Of a stretch of 64,000 nt of DNA, positions 42,963 through 54,251 are shown in pieces. Source of the DNA: Thozetella sp. PMI_491 (Eukaryota; Ascomycota; Sordariomycetes; Chaetosphaeriales; Chaetosphaeriaceae); NCBI GenBank assembly GCA_021432635.1, contig MU270030.1, positions 434,001 through 498,000 on the forward strand, in the 5' to 3' direction. The position numbers and the translations under genes were made by a program. The stretch's first letter is position 1; each line of letters starts with the position of its first letter. The notes beneath the pieces were generated by a model. That model was not told the origin of the DNA. It did no database searches and was given only the letters and a program-made list of their open reading frames with translations.

Positions 42963-45900
42963 GATTGAATAGCGCAGTGCTCCTCCAAGAGGCAGCAGTC
43001 GAAGCTTGTACGTAGTCGAGATGTAACGGTTGTAAGTTGCGAAAGCGAAACACAATCTCCAGAAGGGCTCAGTCAGGCTGCTTGTGCGACGCGCAAGACA
43101 GCTATATACTGGGGGCCTGGCAGCCTGATCTACCTCCTGGCCCATCTACGTGGCCGGGTCTCAATTTGGCCTCTGCGCTACTAAAGATCCCTATGGTAAC
43201 CTCGTGTTGACGTGTTCGATTCCAAATCCCAATCTCGGAAACGCCGCTCTCCACGTCTGATCAGCTCAAGACCCTATCTCATGCCCATATTTACAATCGA
43301 CTATGCTCGAGCTAGCTTCTACAAGTCTAGGCTAAGCAACAAGCCCCTGCTCAGGAAGGCGGTCACGATGGACGACGGTGGTCTAGATGACTATCCAGGA
43401 GTATGCCTTGAAGCAGTAGGGAGTGGCCGCTAGTGAGAGCGCGGCCGGTGCTGCCCCTGTAACGTCGGCCTCGCCTAGGGGGCGCCCAAACGCCACCAGC
43501 TCCTCGGTCGCGTCGACGTTGGACCGGAGAAGCATCCCATAGGCGGAGGCATGGATGTGCGCGCAAGCCTAGGGTGCAGATAGATAACGGAAGCGTCAGA
43601 GATGGCACCCACACCAGTTGGCGGCCTGGGGTGACCACCCCCGGGCAGCAGCGCGGCGGCAGGCACTCGGTGATAGAAGGATCTAAGAAAAAGGGGGTGA
43701 GGACGAGGCAAAACACGTGGACGCAGGTCGCAGAGCTGAGCGACGGGGCGAGCGAGGCGAACGGCGCTAGGCCGAAACGAGCCGAGGCGGACGATGCCAG
43801 CTGAGGCAACCGCGAGCCCTGTCGCGGCGCAGCGGGACAGGCTGGACGGAGATCGCCGCAGCGGCCGAGGGTGAGGCGGTGAGGGGGAGCTTGGGAGCAT
43901 CGTGAGGGAGGGTGGGAGGAAAGCGAGAGCGATTGGTGGTGTGTCCATCAGAGCCCACCAGAGCCCACCAGAGCAGCCGGCATGCGCGGAGTTTACGGGG
44001 AGACCTGGAGGGGGGCGGCTCCGGAGCCGGGCTTGAGGGGGCCAGTCAGGAGGGCGATGGGCACGTCGGAGGGTGGGAGGGGGCTGCGCTGAGAGGGGCT
44101 CTTGGGTGCTGCTGTGTCCTGATAAGAGGCGCTACCCGAACTATACTCCCTCGACTACGTAGTGATGTTGGTCCCTCCCGAGATTCCCCAACGGTGACGA
44201 TGGTCTAGGAGGGCCGGCATTTGCCCTGATTCGAGCTCGGCTCCTGTAGTCATCATCGTCATCCGAAGGGGCCGTGCGCGATTTGCTTGGGGGGAAGAAG
44301 CAACGCTGCAGGTCGGCTGTGGAGCTCCCTCTTTTTTTTCCCTTTTTTTTTCTCTCTCTCCTACGGTGAGCGGAGCAGTAGCGCGCTAAGAGAGAGCTTC
44401 GCGATCCTGATTCCGGGGCTCGGGTGGCTCGGGGACACGGGGGGCATAGCCGGCAACCACCCGCCCATCACCAGCCACTTCTCTTTGCCTTGCCCGTCAG
44501 CCCCCGTGGCCAATCAGCAGCCCTCTTCATAGCTGCATCATGCGGTGACGAGCGCGGCGTCCAGACCGGTTGCAGTGTGAGAAGCCATCTGCTCCGGCGT
44601 GGTTAATTAGTCGGTCAGACTCCAATATTGTCCAGGACCAACTGCAGTCAGGACGTGGGATCTGACCCGTCGACCCGTGTTGCACGCTGCTGCAGCTCTC
44701 CCGCCTCATTGTTAATTGCCGACGCTCCAGGGCCCGATAGGAAACGGCTCTCTGCCTCTCTGCCTCTTTTCTGCACATCCGTCTCACTCGTTGTTGCACA
44801 AGGTCCCCGCAGCCTTGATGGTGTGGTCGTCTCGGGCCTCAGCAGGCCGCGAGCCCCGGCGATTCGCCTCGTTTGGCCGCTGCCAAAGCACCCACGTGCT
44901 GGCGCGGGCAGGGCTTGTGCTTATCGATAAGCCGACGCGTAAAGTGGGAGGGCTGGGGCCAGGGTGCCAATGGCTATAGTATACGGCTAATAAGGCGGAG
45001 CTGGAAGGAAGAAAGCGGGTTTGAGGGGGGGCCGCCGAAAGCCCAAAGGAAACGAGGGGAGGGGCGAAGGGATGGGCCATGTTGCAAGCAGTGCCTAACT
45101 TCCGCCGGCCCACCGAAGCAGTGCCGTTGTGATCACCGATGCCAATCCACCTGGACAGGTCCCGCCTGTGGAGGAGCGACGAGCCATGCCAGACTATAAG
45201 GCCTAGCCTCGTTGACTCGTAGACCTTATCCTCAAGACAGCAAGGCCGGCCGAAGGGGGCAAGGAACCTATGTAGCTATAGGCGTTGCGTCAGGATCTTG
45301 GCCGGCGCCGCCATCTCGCCTCACCACGGAGACGACCAAAGGAGTCACCGAGTTCTCACCGTTGCAGACCAAGAGGAGCCCGAATCTCGTTAATATCGCC
45401 TCGGTTATACGACGCTCGCGTTCGTTACGGCATTCCCACGTCCTAAAAAGGCTATCCCAGTTCGTCTCCCAATCATGTTGCCGGCAGCCTGGCGGGCCGT
45501 TGACGTCGGATTTTGCTCATCGCAGGATGGGATCTGCCCAGATCTACGTATGCCTCTTTTGGGAGGGAGCAGGATTCAGGGCGCACGCCCGTCCTGGCCA
45601 CAGGATGGGGTCTGCGAGCCCGGGCAGTGGTCGGAAACTTCTCCGCACCCAAGGCGCACCTGGCTAGTGCCAAGTGCCTTGTCGCAAAGTGCCTCAAGCG
45701 CGACGTAGCATCGTACGCCAAAATGGCAAACTGGCGAGCAGGATGAAACTATTTCTTCTGTGGCGACGACCTACCACAACCGAGGGCAGGCCCGCCGACC
45801 GTCGTGCTCTGGTCCGTAGGGCGGGTGGCTTGTAGGCAGTGGACTTAGTCCCTTAGTCCCTTAGTCTCGCTGCCCATCGCCGATGCCACCCTCTCGTTGT

Positions 45901-46996
45901 TTTTGCTCGCTCAGCACAATTTCAGCATGAACCGCACGGCAGCAGGGCGCCATGCGCCTTGCCAGTTAAAGTCTGGCCCGAAGCGAATCAGCTGACGACA
46001 GATGACCTCGCTGCACCACACACGGCCTGGGGATGAGGTCGTGCAGCAGGGAGGGCGACGGCCGTGATTGGTAGTGGCAAAGTGGAGGGTGGGAGGCGCT
46101 GTGTGGGATACCATGTCGGTAGACACAGCACCTGCAGCCGATTACAGGCTCGCCCGCTAGCCTCGAACCCACCCAGACCGTTCCTGGCGAGGGGCCACCG
46201 TGCATAGTCGGCCGAGTGACCCAGGGAGTGCCGGCTCCGTGCTTCCCCATCCTGTATCTTGTCCCGGGTAACGACGCGAGATGGCTTGATCCCAGGGTCC
46301 AGCGCGTTTCTCCCCTTGGCCCCGCGAGGAAGGAAACAAAAAAGAGCTTCGGTACATATTCTCGGCGTTGGCGCGGCAGAAAGGAGCCGAGTCGGCGGCT
46401 TGTGGAGATAAGGCCGTCGGGCCTAGTATCTGAATAAGGCTGATACCCGATCGTTGATCCCAGCAGTTGGGGTTTACTGACAAGTAGCGGCGGACCACGG
46501 TTAGTAATGACGAGACAATAAGTTGCCGGCATGGGGGGGTATTGAATGGCATAATGGGCCTCCCTCGGCCGCATTCGCGCGCGGTCCGGGGTGGGAGAGG
46601 GCAGAGGGGGGGACCCTTGCCAGCCCTGCCGTGCATGCTTTCGCAACGTTCGCAAGCCCCAAGTGGCCCGGCCGTACACATTACCGCTAGCGCGGAGCTG
46701 CACCACCACGAAGCCCAGCTTGGTAAAGCACCGAGAAGAGCCCCGGAGACCCGCAGTTTTGATCCGACCTTGGGGGGCAAAGCCCTTTGTTTCTTTGGCG
46801 TTAATATTGAGGACGTGTTCGCCCCGGGTACCTTACGCGTCGACTTCCATCTCTCCCTCCCGTCTAGCGGGCCGACCGGAGGGTCCTGAGCCAGTCACAG
46901 CTAAGATAGAGCGAAATGCGAGCAGGGCGACGATCGGGCCATGGATGCTGGGATGGATCTGGGGAGGGGGGCAAGGCGCGCGCGCGCGTGAGGCAA

Positions 46997-47034
46997 GACA
47001 CACGCACACACACACACACACACACGCACACGCG
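46997..47034. repeat. (CA)n microsatellite
   Basis: About 19 dinucleotide units, mostly CA with a few CG interruptions. It follows a CGCG-alternating stretch (46977-46988), so the pair forms a 50-nt purine-pyrimidine alternating block. Confidence 0.9.
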
Positions 47035-47308
47035 CAAGAGAGAAGGATGGATGCTCCGTTGTGGGCGTCGCACAGACTGCCACCCGCGCGGCAGTGGTAT
47101 AGACAAACAGGTTAGACACGCAGGCAGCGCAATAGAGTCGGGTTTAGCTAGGCCATGGGATCTCTCGTTCTTTCTGGGTCTTGGGATTTGGGGCGGAGAG
47201 AGGCTTGGGGGGTCGGGCGCGGGCGAAGTCCACGGGAGGAGAAGATCGGATGATCCCCGTCAGTCTTATTGTCGGAGAGCTTCCTGATTATCAAAGCTCC
47301 CGGATGAC

Positions 47309-47351
47309 CTGGCTGGCCTGACTGGCCTGGCTGGCTGGCTGGCTGGCTGGG
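47309..47351. repeat. TGGC tetranucleotide tract
   Basis: Imperfect then perfect tandem copies of CTGG; the right-hand half has five or more perfect units. Confidence 0.85.
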
Positions 47352-48591
47352 ATGTAGTTGCTCTGCAGGCGAGGGGAGGCTGCGACCTGGGCGGGGGCCA
47401 GCAGATTGATGCAATTGACGCCGCAATATGTACTAAGTAACTCCGAGGCAGGAGCTTCCTGTCCTCAGCTCCATCCCCTGCCTTCCCTGTCCCTGTTCAT
47501 CTTCAGACGAGGACTCCGTTCTGGCCCTTGTACCTTCACCCCGATAATCTCTATCCCGTATAACGGGTCCTCTTGCCGTCGCGGCCGCTTGCCCATTCGC
47601 TCTCCTGTGGTATAACCCACTCTCCGAGTCCAATCTGCCGTTCCAGGGCTCTTCCGCCACCCTCCATCGGCTTTCACTTCACATGGGAGCTGAGAGCCGG
47701 TCACTTGCCCCACTTCCCCATCTGGACACACTTTAGGCCTAATAAATCAGTCGTCCCCAAGAGCAAGCAAGCACTGCGACTTGACTTGCTAGGAAGAAAA
47801 AAAAAAAAAGGCTCTGGGAATCTGGAAGGCAAAAAGGTGCCCGCACCCTTCGCAACAGCAGCATCGCCGACCCTCTCTTGCTTCTTCTCATCCTCTGGAG
47901 ATCAGAACCTGCCTACACGACCGTACACCGCGCTGTTTCGCCTGCATTTTTTGTGTGTACTCGGCAGCCATGGCTTTGTGATGCATCGCAGCAGCAGCAG
48001 TCGGCCGTTACCCAGCTTCTATCATGTTGCCCATACTTGCACGGCCGGCGATTTGTTGACGCACGAAGAAGACTGCGGAGCAGGGCGGCGGGTGACCAAG
48101 CAGACAGCGGTGACGCCCCGGCGCTGAGCGCAGAGAGGATCTTTTTAGGGACGTGGGGAACATCGCCGCCGCCGGGGAGGAAAGAGTTCCGACTTTGTGT
48201 TGTTTCGCCCTTTTTCGACTTTGCTTATTCCTCCGCGCCTCCCAGCAAGCCGGCCTAGGCCACGGCCTCTCGACCCTTTTAGTCAACCCCCCGAGGCTTG
48301 ATCGCAAAATCGCGCGAGGCTGAAGAGCGTTGGCAACGGGTGAACCCCACGACTGCGAGCTCCGGACAGAGCCTTCGCCCTCTGCATTTTTATTTCATTT
48401 TCTTATATCTCACCCCTCCGCGCTGCGCGAGGGCTCAGCATTGTTATTGCGCCGGCCGACCCGGCCCATGAGCTGGAGGTGAACAGCACCACGCTACAAA
48501 GGGAATTATTTCATCCTGGCCCGACGCCGCCCGCACCCCGTTCTCGCCGAAAACCCGACCAAGCTCGATAGGGGCGCGGCCGCCTCCCGCC

Positions 48592-51500
48592 ATGGCGGCT
48601 CCTTCTGCAGACAACCTCGCCGTGGCGTCGCTACCGGCTCCTCCACGCCCGGATCGCGAAATCAGCTCCCTGACTCTGCACCCACCCCCGCCGCCGCCGC
48701 CCATTGTCACTCATGGACCGGCCCAGGGATCTGGTCCCGGGGTAGGAGGAGCTGGGCAAGGGCCTCCGATTCCTTCGGCCGGCACTCAGGCGCATTCTCA
48801 CCAGCAGCAACATGCGCCACCGCACCCGACGAGCGCGAGCTCGCATTCTTACGATCCTTCGCTTGACCCCGCCATCAAGCAATTGCTGGACCAACAGGCC
48901 GAAATCCAAGCGAAGCTGGCCGCACTACTCCCCCAAAAATACGGGCCCAACATCAAGGTGGAGCTCGACATGCTGCGTCACAAGCTGCGCGCCTTGCACG
49001 CATATGCTAATGATCACTGTGAGCTGCTCTTTTCGCACCCCCTGTCTATACATTCGTAGCAGCCCACTACCCCCCCTTCTTCTCTTTTTCACTCCGCCCT
49101 CCCGAGACCGGTCCAACATTTCTTTCTTGTGCGCTCGTACCATGTCTCCGATTTCGCTGCAATTTTGTGTGATCGCGTGTCTGATGCATTTGGTGGTTAG
49201 ACCTCTCCGACAAAGTGGTGCAGCTCTCCGAAATCGAGGAAGCTAGGACATTACAATACCAATGCGAATGCGTCGAGACGGCTTGCCTCGAGCAAGGTAG
49301 GTGGCAAAGCCTTCGTGGAAATTCTGTGGGGCCAAAGTATTAAACTGCGCCGCGTCTATAGGCATAGATCTCAATGACCCCAGATTCGCCGATGCCCTGG
49401 GCCGTTATTTGAGGGACCAGGCCCCCGAGGGCTACGATGCATGGCTGGAGAGGAATTTGGGACATTACGACCCGGTCGCACGAGGATGGAGGTTACGAGG
49501 CAGTTTGCCCTTCAGTTTTCGGAACCATCATTCGTACAAATGCTGGGATGATCGATGCATGCACTACATCTACGGCTATCCGCATCGTGATGATCGTGAT
49601 CAGCATATCAAAGAGCATGTTCTCGCGCACAAGAGAGACTCAGGTCTCTCGGTGGGAGGCACGCCCCCATTGATGTTCACAGAGCCGCCGAGTAGGAGGA
49701 GTTATAGCGTCGATTATGCCAAGCAGACATCGCCGGTATATCTCCCCCGCCCAAGCAACCAATTCCAGCTAGCGCCCATCGCTACGTCCTCCCAATCGAG
49801 GGAGAGGGACTCCCTGCGGTCTTATTCGTTCGTCTCGGAGTTTCCGTCAAGACCGAGGGGATCCATTGACTCGGAAGTCGACCCGTTACTCCCTCCGTTG
49901 AAGCGAAGCCGTGTGGGGCAGTCCAGATTAGAGTCCATCGAGGAACTTAAGCTGCTGCGGGAGAGGGGCCCATGTTTGCGATGCAGGCTGTTAAAGCTGG
50001 GGGTGAGTAGCCCGGATGCGCACGCCGACAGCGAAAGAGGGCCTCAAGCTGACCCTCCCATAGTGCGACTCGAATAATCCATGCGCCTTCTGCCCAGACC
50101 CGTCGAGTTCTGCCGACAACGACTTCTGGAAAGCTCTTGGATGCCACCGGGCGTCGCTGGACAGCCTCGCCGATCTCATGCTCCCACGTACGTTGTAGCT
50201 CAGGCCCCTGTCCACACTATTCCTTTGTTGGCTTACACCAGACTAGCCTCGCTCTCTCCCCGGCAAGCGCAGACCCCAATGACCTCCCCCCTAGCCGTAC
50301 GCCGGAATATGAATGAATACTTGGAACGAACTTATCCCATCCCGCAGGACATAGTGCGGATGGTGAAGACACATCTTGATTTTGACGATGGATTTTGGTG
50401 GACCGAGGATCTCGCCAGTCTCCCTCCTTCCAACCCGACCCTCGCAGGATTCTCGCGGGAGCCAATCGAACGCTCACCCCCGGTTCTAAACGTCCTAGCC
50501 GCGAGCTGGAACATGGGAGGAGTCATGTACAACTTCTGGGAGCTCCTCCGACTGAGCGGCTCCTTATCGCTCAGCCGAGAAGCAGAGCTAGCAGCGTATC
50601 CGTTTCTATACCGGGCGAAACTTCTGCTCAGAGAGGCGACTTTCTACGACCTTCAGCAGCCGGAGCCGTCCCTCCATGCCGAGACTAGCGGCTCGAACAC
50701 CCACACCATGTTCGACGATGCCGATTTCTACGGCCGTTTCCGCCTGCTCTATAGCTGCATGAGTCAGCTCTTAGAGTCCTTCGAGACCCTGGCAAGTCGC
50801 CAGGGGTACATGGATGCAAAGACTTGGGTAGCTTTCGTCATCTCGCTGTGCATCTTCAGCGTTATTAGAACACTACTGGTGGACAGGACATCCAGCCCTC
50901 ATGTGCAGTCGCCTTCGCAGCCCGGCGCATCCACCATGCACGCGGTTTACAAAGCGGCTGTCACTCTGTTCGCGTCCTCGGCGCCGATGCTCCTCGACGG
51001 GCCGGACGTAGAAGGAGGCAACGAAGACAGGGATCTGCTGTCCTCGATCGCAGTTCTCCTGGGGAGGAACGCGTGGGCGGATCGCGGCATCCATAGCACC
51101 AAGGACTTCCTCATGCTTCTCGGTAGCGGCGAGGCAGACGGTGCGTACTGCAACGGCTTCATCCGGCAACGATCACCCCACAGGGCCAACACATTTGTCC
51201 TTCCCCAAATCACCAAGCCAGAGGACGGTAGCCGAAAGCCACTTCCCGACACGCGACCCCTGACCAATCCTTGGGCAAGCTCGTCGCAGACGGAAAGAGA
51301 GGCATTCGTATTCAAGGGAGAGACAGATCGGTTCCTCACCTCTCCGCCAGGCATTGATCAGGGGCGTAGGCATACGGTGGCGGAGAACCCAACCTTTGCC
51401 TCTGCAGGGCGCGGGCTTACCTCTCCAATTCCCAGCATGAGGATGCGGCCGACTTACCAGCGGCCCCCGCTCCGCCGGGTGTTCTGCAACAAGTGCAACG

Positions 51501-53122
51501 AGTATCCCGAAGGCTTCAGGGGCGAACACGAGCTGAGACGGCACAACGATGCCAAGCACGCCGCGCTCGTAAAGCGCTGGGTCTGCACCGAGCCGCAAAA
51601 CAACAACCCGCTGTCACCACAGCCCGTGATAGCCCTCAACAAGTGCAAAGCATGCATCACGCAGAAGCGATATGGCGCGTACTACAATGCGGCGGCTCAC
51701 CTCAGGAGGGCGCACTTTAACCCCCACCGCGGCGGCAAGGCAAGTGGCGATTGGCCGCCCATGACCGTTCTGAAGGATTGGATGAAGGAAGTGCGGCAGT
51801 CGGTCGATGTTCCGGACCAGGACGACGCATCCAGCGGCGAGGAGGAATCGACCGAATACAAACAGGGACAGGAGTTCATCTCGCCACCTCGACGACGGTC
51901 GCCTCCACCGCTGTTGGCGCCTGCCCCCCCTGCCGCGGTGCAGGCTGGCCACCCGCAGCATCCCACCTTAGCACCCTCGCTCGAGATCCCTCCGCACCAG
52001 CCTCATGCTCCTTCCGGCGCAGCGCCTAGCCCGGTGTTGGTGACCCCGACCGCTTCCTTCCACAGCCACGCCCTCAAGAGCGATGACCCGCTATCCCACA
52101 CGCCGGGGTCCAGCACACCAACCTCGGCCGTTCGCAACCGATGCCCGCACCCGGACTGCGGTCGCGTCTTCAAGGACCTTGCGGCCCATATGCTCACCCA
52201 CATGGAAGAACGACCGGAAAAGTGCCCCATCGAGTCGTGCGAGTACCACACCAAGGGTTTCGCGCGCAAGTACGACAAGAACCGTCACGCCCTGACGCAC
52301 TACAAAGGAACTATGGTGTGCCCCTTCTGTCCTGGTGCCGGCACGGCATACGAGAAAGCCTTTAACCGCGCCGATGTATTCAAGAGGCACTTGACGGCCG
52401 TGCACAATGTGGAGCAGACCCCACCAAACAGCCGGAAGCTGATCCTCGCGACGGGCTCCGGCCGCCGCGATGCCGCCGGCGGTGCAAGGTGCAGCATCTG
52501 CCAGAGCCAGTTCGCAACCGCACAAGAGTTTTACGAGCATCTCGATGACTGTGTACTGAACGTCATAGTGCCTGCCACGCCCAAGACAGCAGGAAGCACG
52601 AGCGGTAGTGCTAGTGCAACCGGAAGCGGTCCGACCAGTGCGGTGACGAGGACACCCACCACGGCGGGGACGGACAAAGGGAAGGAACCGGAGACGGAGA
52701 TGGAGAGATACCACCACCCAAGAGGATTGGAGGGAGACAGAGACGGCGAGAGAGGAGCGTATATGCCCTCCGACTCGCAGCAGGGCCACGACAGGGCCAT
52801 GCTGCCGAGCGCCTACGAAGAGGCACGCCACAGATCAGAGGAGCCGATGGGCAAGGGCTTGCAGCACCTGGACGATGAGGCGGTCAGCCCCAAGGGCACC
52901 GTCCCTTCTCGCGAACCAGGGCCGGAACCATGCCGAGAAGAGGACGAACCACAGCCTATGGAGCTGGAAAGCGAGCCCCCCACCTCTTCTGAGGCGAGCT
53001 CGCAGCCGGCGAGGCAGGCGGACAGCATCAATGTTGATGTGAGCCGGCGCGTCATTGGCCGGAGCCCGGAGGTTCTTCTGGGCTCACCGTTCCCACCCGA
53101 CAAGATGGACACGGACCCATAA
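48592..53122 (+). CDS. Zn2Cys6-like plus C2H2 zinc-finger transcription factor
   Basis: Predicted nuclear DNA-binding regulator. Exons 48592-49018, 49201-49296, 49362-50002, 50064-50187 and 50247-53122; 1387 aa; introns 182, 65, 61 and 59 nt. Seen: Pro/His-rich N-terminus, then a predicted coiled helix (IKQLLDQQAEIQAKLAALLP); a conserved block RGSLPFSFRNHHSYKCWDD followed by HIKEHV; a binuclear-cluster-like motif CLRC, KLG, C, NPCAFC starting at residue 379 (C-x2-C-x6-C-x5-C-x2-C), its sixth Cys being 16 residues on rather than 6-8; VFCNKCNEYPEGF with RRHNDAKH at about 841, a C2H2-like pair; and two or three C2H2 fingers at about 1059-1190. The last 180 residues are low-complexity and acidic. 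The third intron cuts the Cys motif after KLG. This mixed type is common in Sordariomycetes, but targets are unknown. Confidence 0.9.
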
Positions 53123-54251
53123 ACTAGGGTCTACACAGAGCCGCCCGGCGCCAGGAGCAGGGTCGGTATCTACATTAAGCAACGAGCACATGAACGAATC
53201 TGACGAGACGCTATTATTCCCATAACGACCTGCCTGCTCTTTTAGCGCATCTACACGGCGCGAAGGATTAGGCTTCTCGGTCCTGTATTTAGTACGATGT
53301 ATCTAGGCTGTGTAATGGACAACGGCACGGAACGGGGCTTGTATGTATCGGGGGGGGCATTGACCCAAGGGTTTGGGAGAATGGACCACTCCAAACAAAA
53401 AAGATATTCTTCTTCACACACAAAATTTCCTCCGACCCAGCAGATCCATGCTCGCGTGCCTTAGCATCTTCGGGCTCCTCGGCCCCCGGCAAGCGGGCGA
53501 CATGTTCGGCCCAACCTGCTGAGCAGATACGTTACTTCTTTGCACACGATCCCATCACGGCAAAAGTGCCGCTGGTGGGCCTTCTAGAGGCCCCATGGAA
53601 GATTCCTTGGGAAGCGAGATGTTGCCTGGAAAGTATTGATGCTAAGAACGGGCCGAGAACGCCAGCTATGTCGCTAATCCTCCGGCGACCCGCTGAAAGT
53701 GGTCAACTGGGCCGGGGAGGAACAGCCGGGGGGACCCGCTCGGTCAGGCAGTATTGCCGCTTGGAGCTGGACCCGCCAGGCGCTGCTAGGCCTTCGGCGA
53801 CTTGCAGCGCGGGCCGATCACACAAGCAAGCGAGGATGGGGATGGGTATCCTATTTGTTTTTTTTTCTTTTGGCTTTGCTTCCCAACTGACGCTATTGCT
53901 AAAGAAAAAAAATATATTGGTGGTCAGACTGACTGAGGAGGCTAGATGTCGGGGAGGAGGAGCATGCCCCCTTCCCCCTCGTCTGCTCTGTGTTCTTTGG
54001 CATTCCCATTCATCCCCTTCCCGTAGACCCATTGCGCGAAAGATGCCGAGACGAGTAGAGAGAATAAAACCAAGTAAATGGGGGTATAATCTATGTACAG
54101 TAGAATAAGTATACGAAGGATCGTGATTTGTGTCACAACCACCCTGCATAAAGGCACGTCCACACGTCCCAGAATTATCTCCATCGCATCGGCAATCACC
54201 TATTTTCCAGCCTCTCTCCAGTGAGCAGTGTCCCCTCATAATCTCTATAAA
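53123..54251. other. convergent intergenic, 1.1 kb
   Basis: 3' flanks of the regulator (+) and the methyltransferase (-). Contains a T run near 53858. Frames present have no domain. Confidence 0.5.

Larger units (their letters stand above)
42963..48591. other. gene-poor tract, right part (5.6 kb)
   Basis: No confident gene. Contains a CA microsatellite and a TGGC tract (listed), a T-rich pyrimidine block near 44330-44360, an A run near 47798, and pyrimidine-rich sequence leading to the regulator at 48592. Frames seen are composition artefacts. Confidence 0.5.

Noticed and set aside
46140-46210. GGTTCGAGGC motif on the minus strand resembling a tRNA T-loop
   Set aside because: No matching acceptor, D or anticodon stems within 75 nt; other GTTCGA sites (12100, 25250, 43215) also fail.
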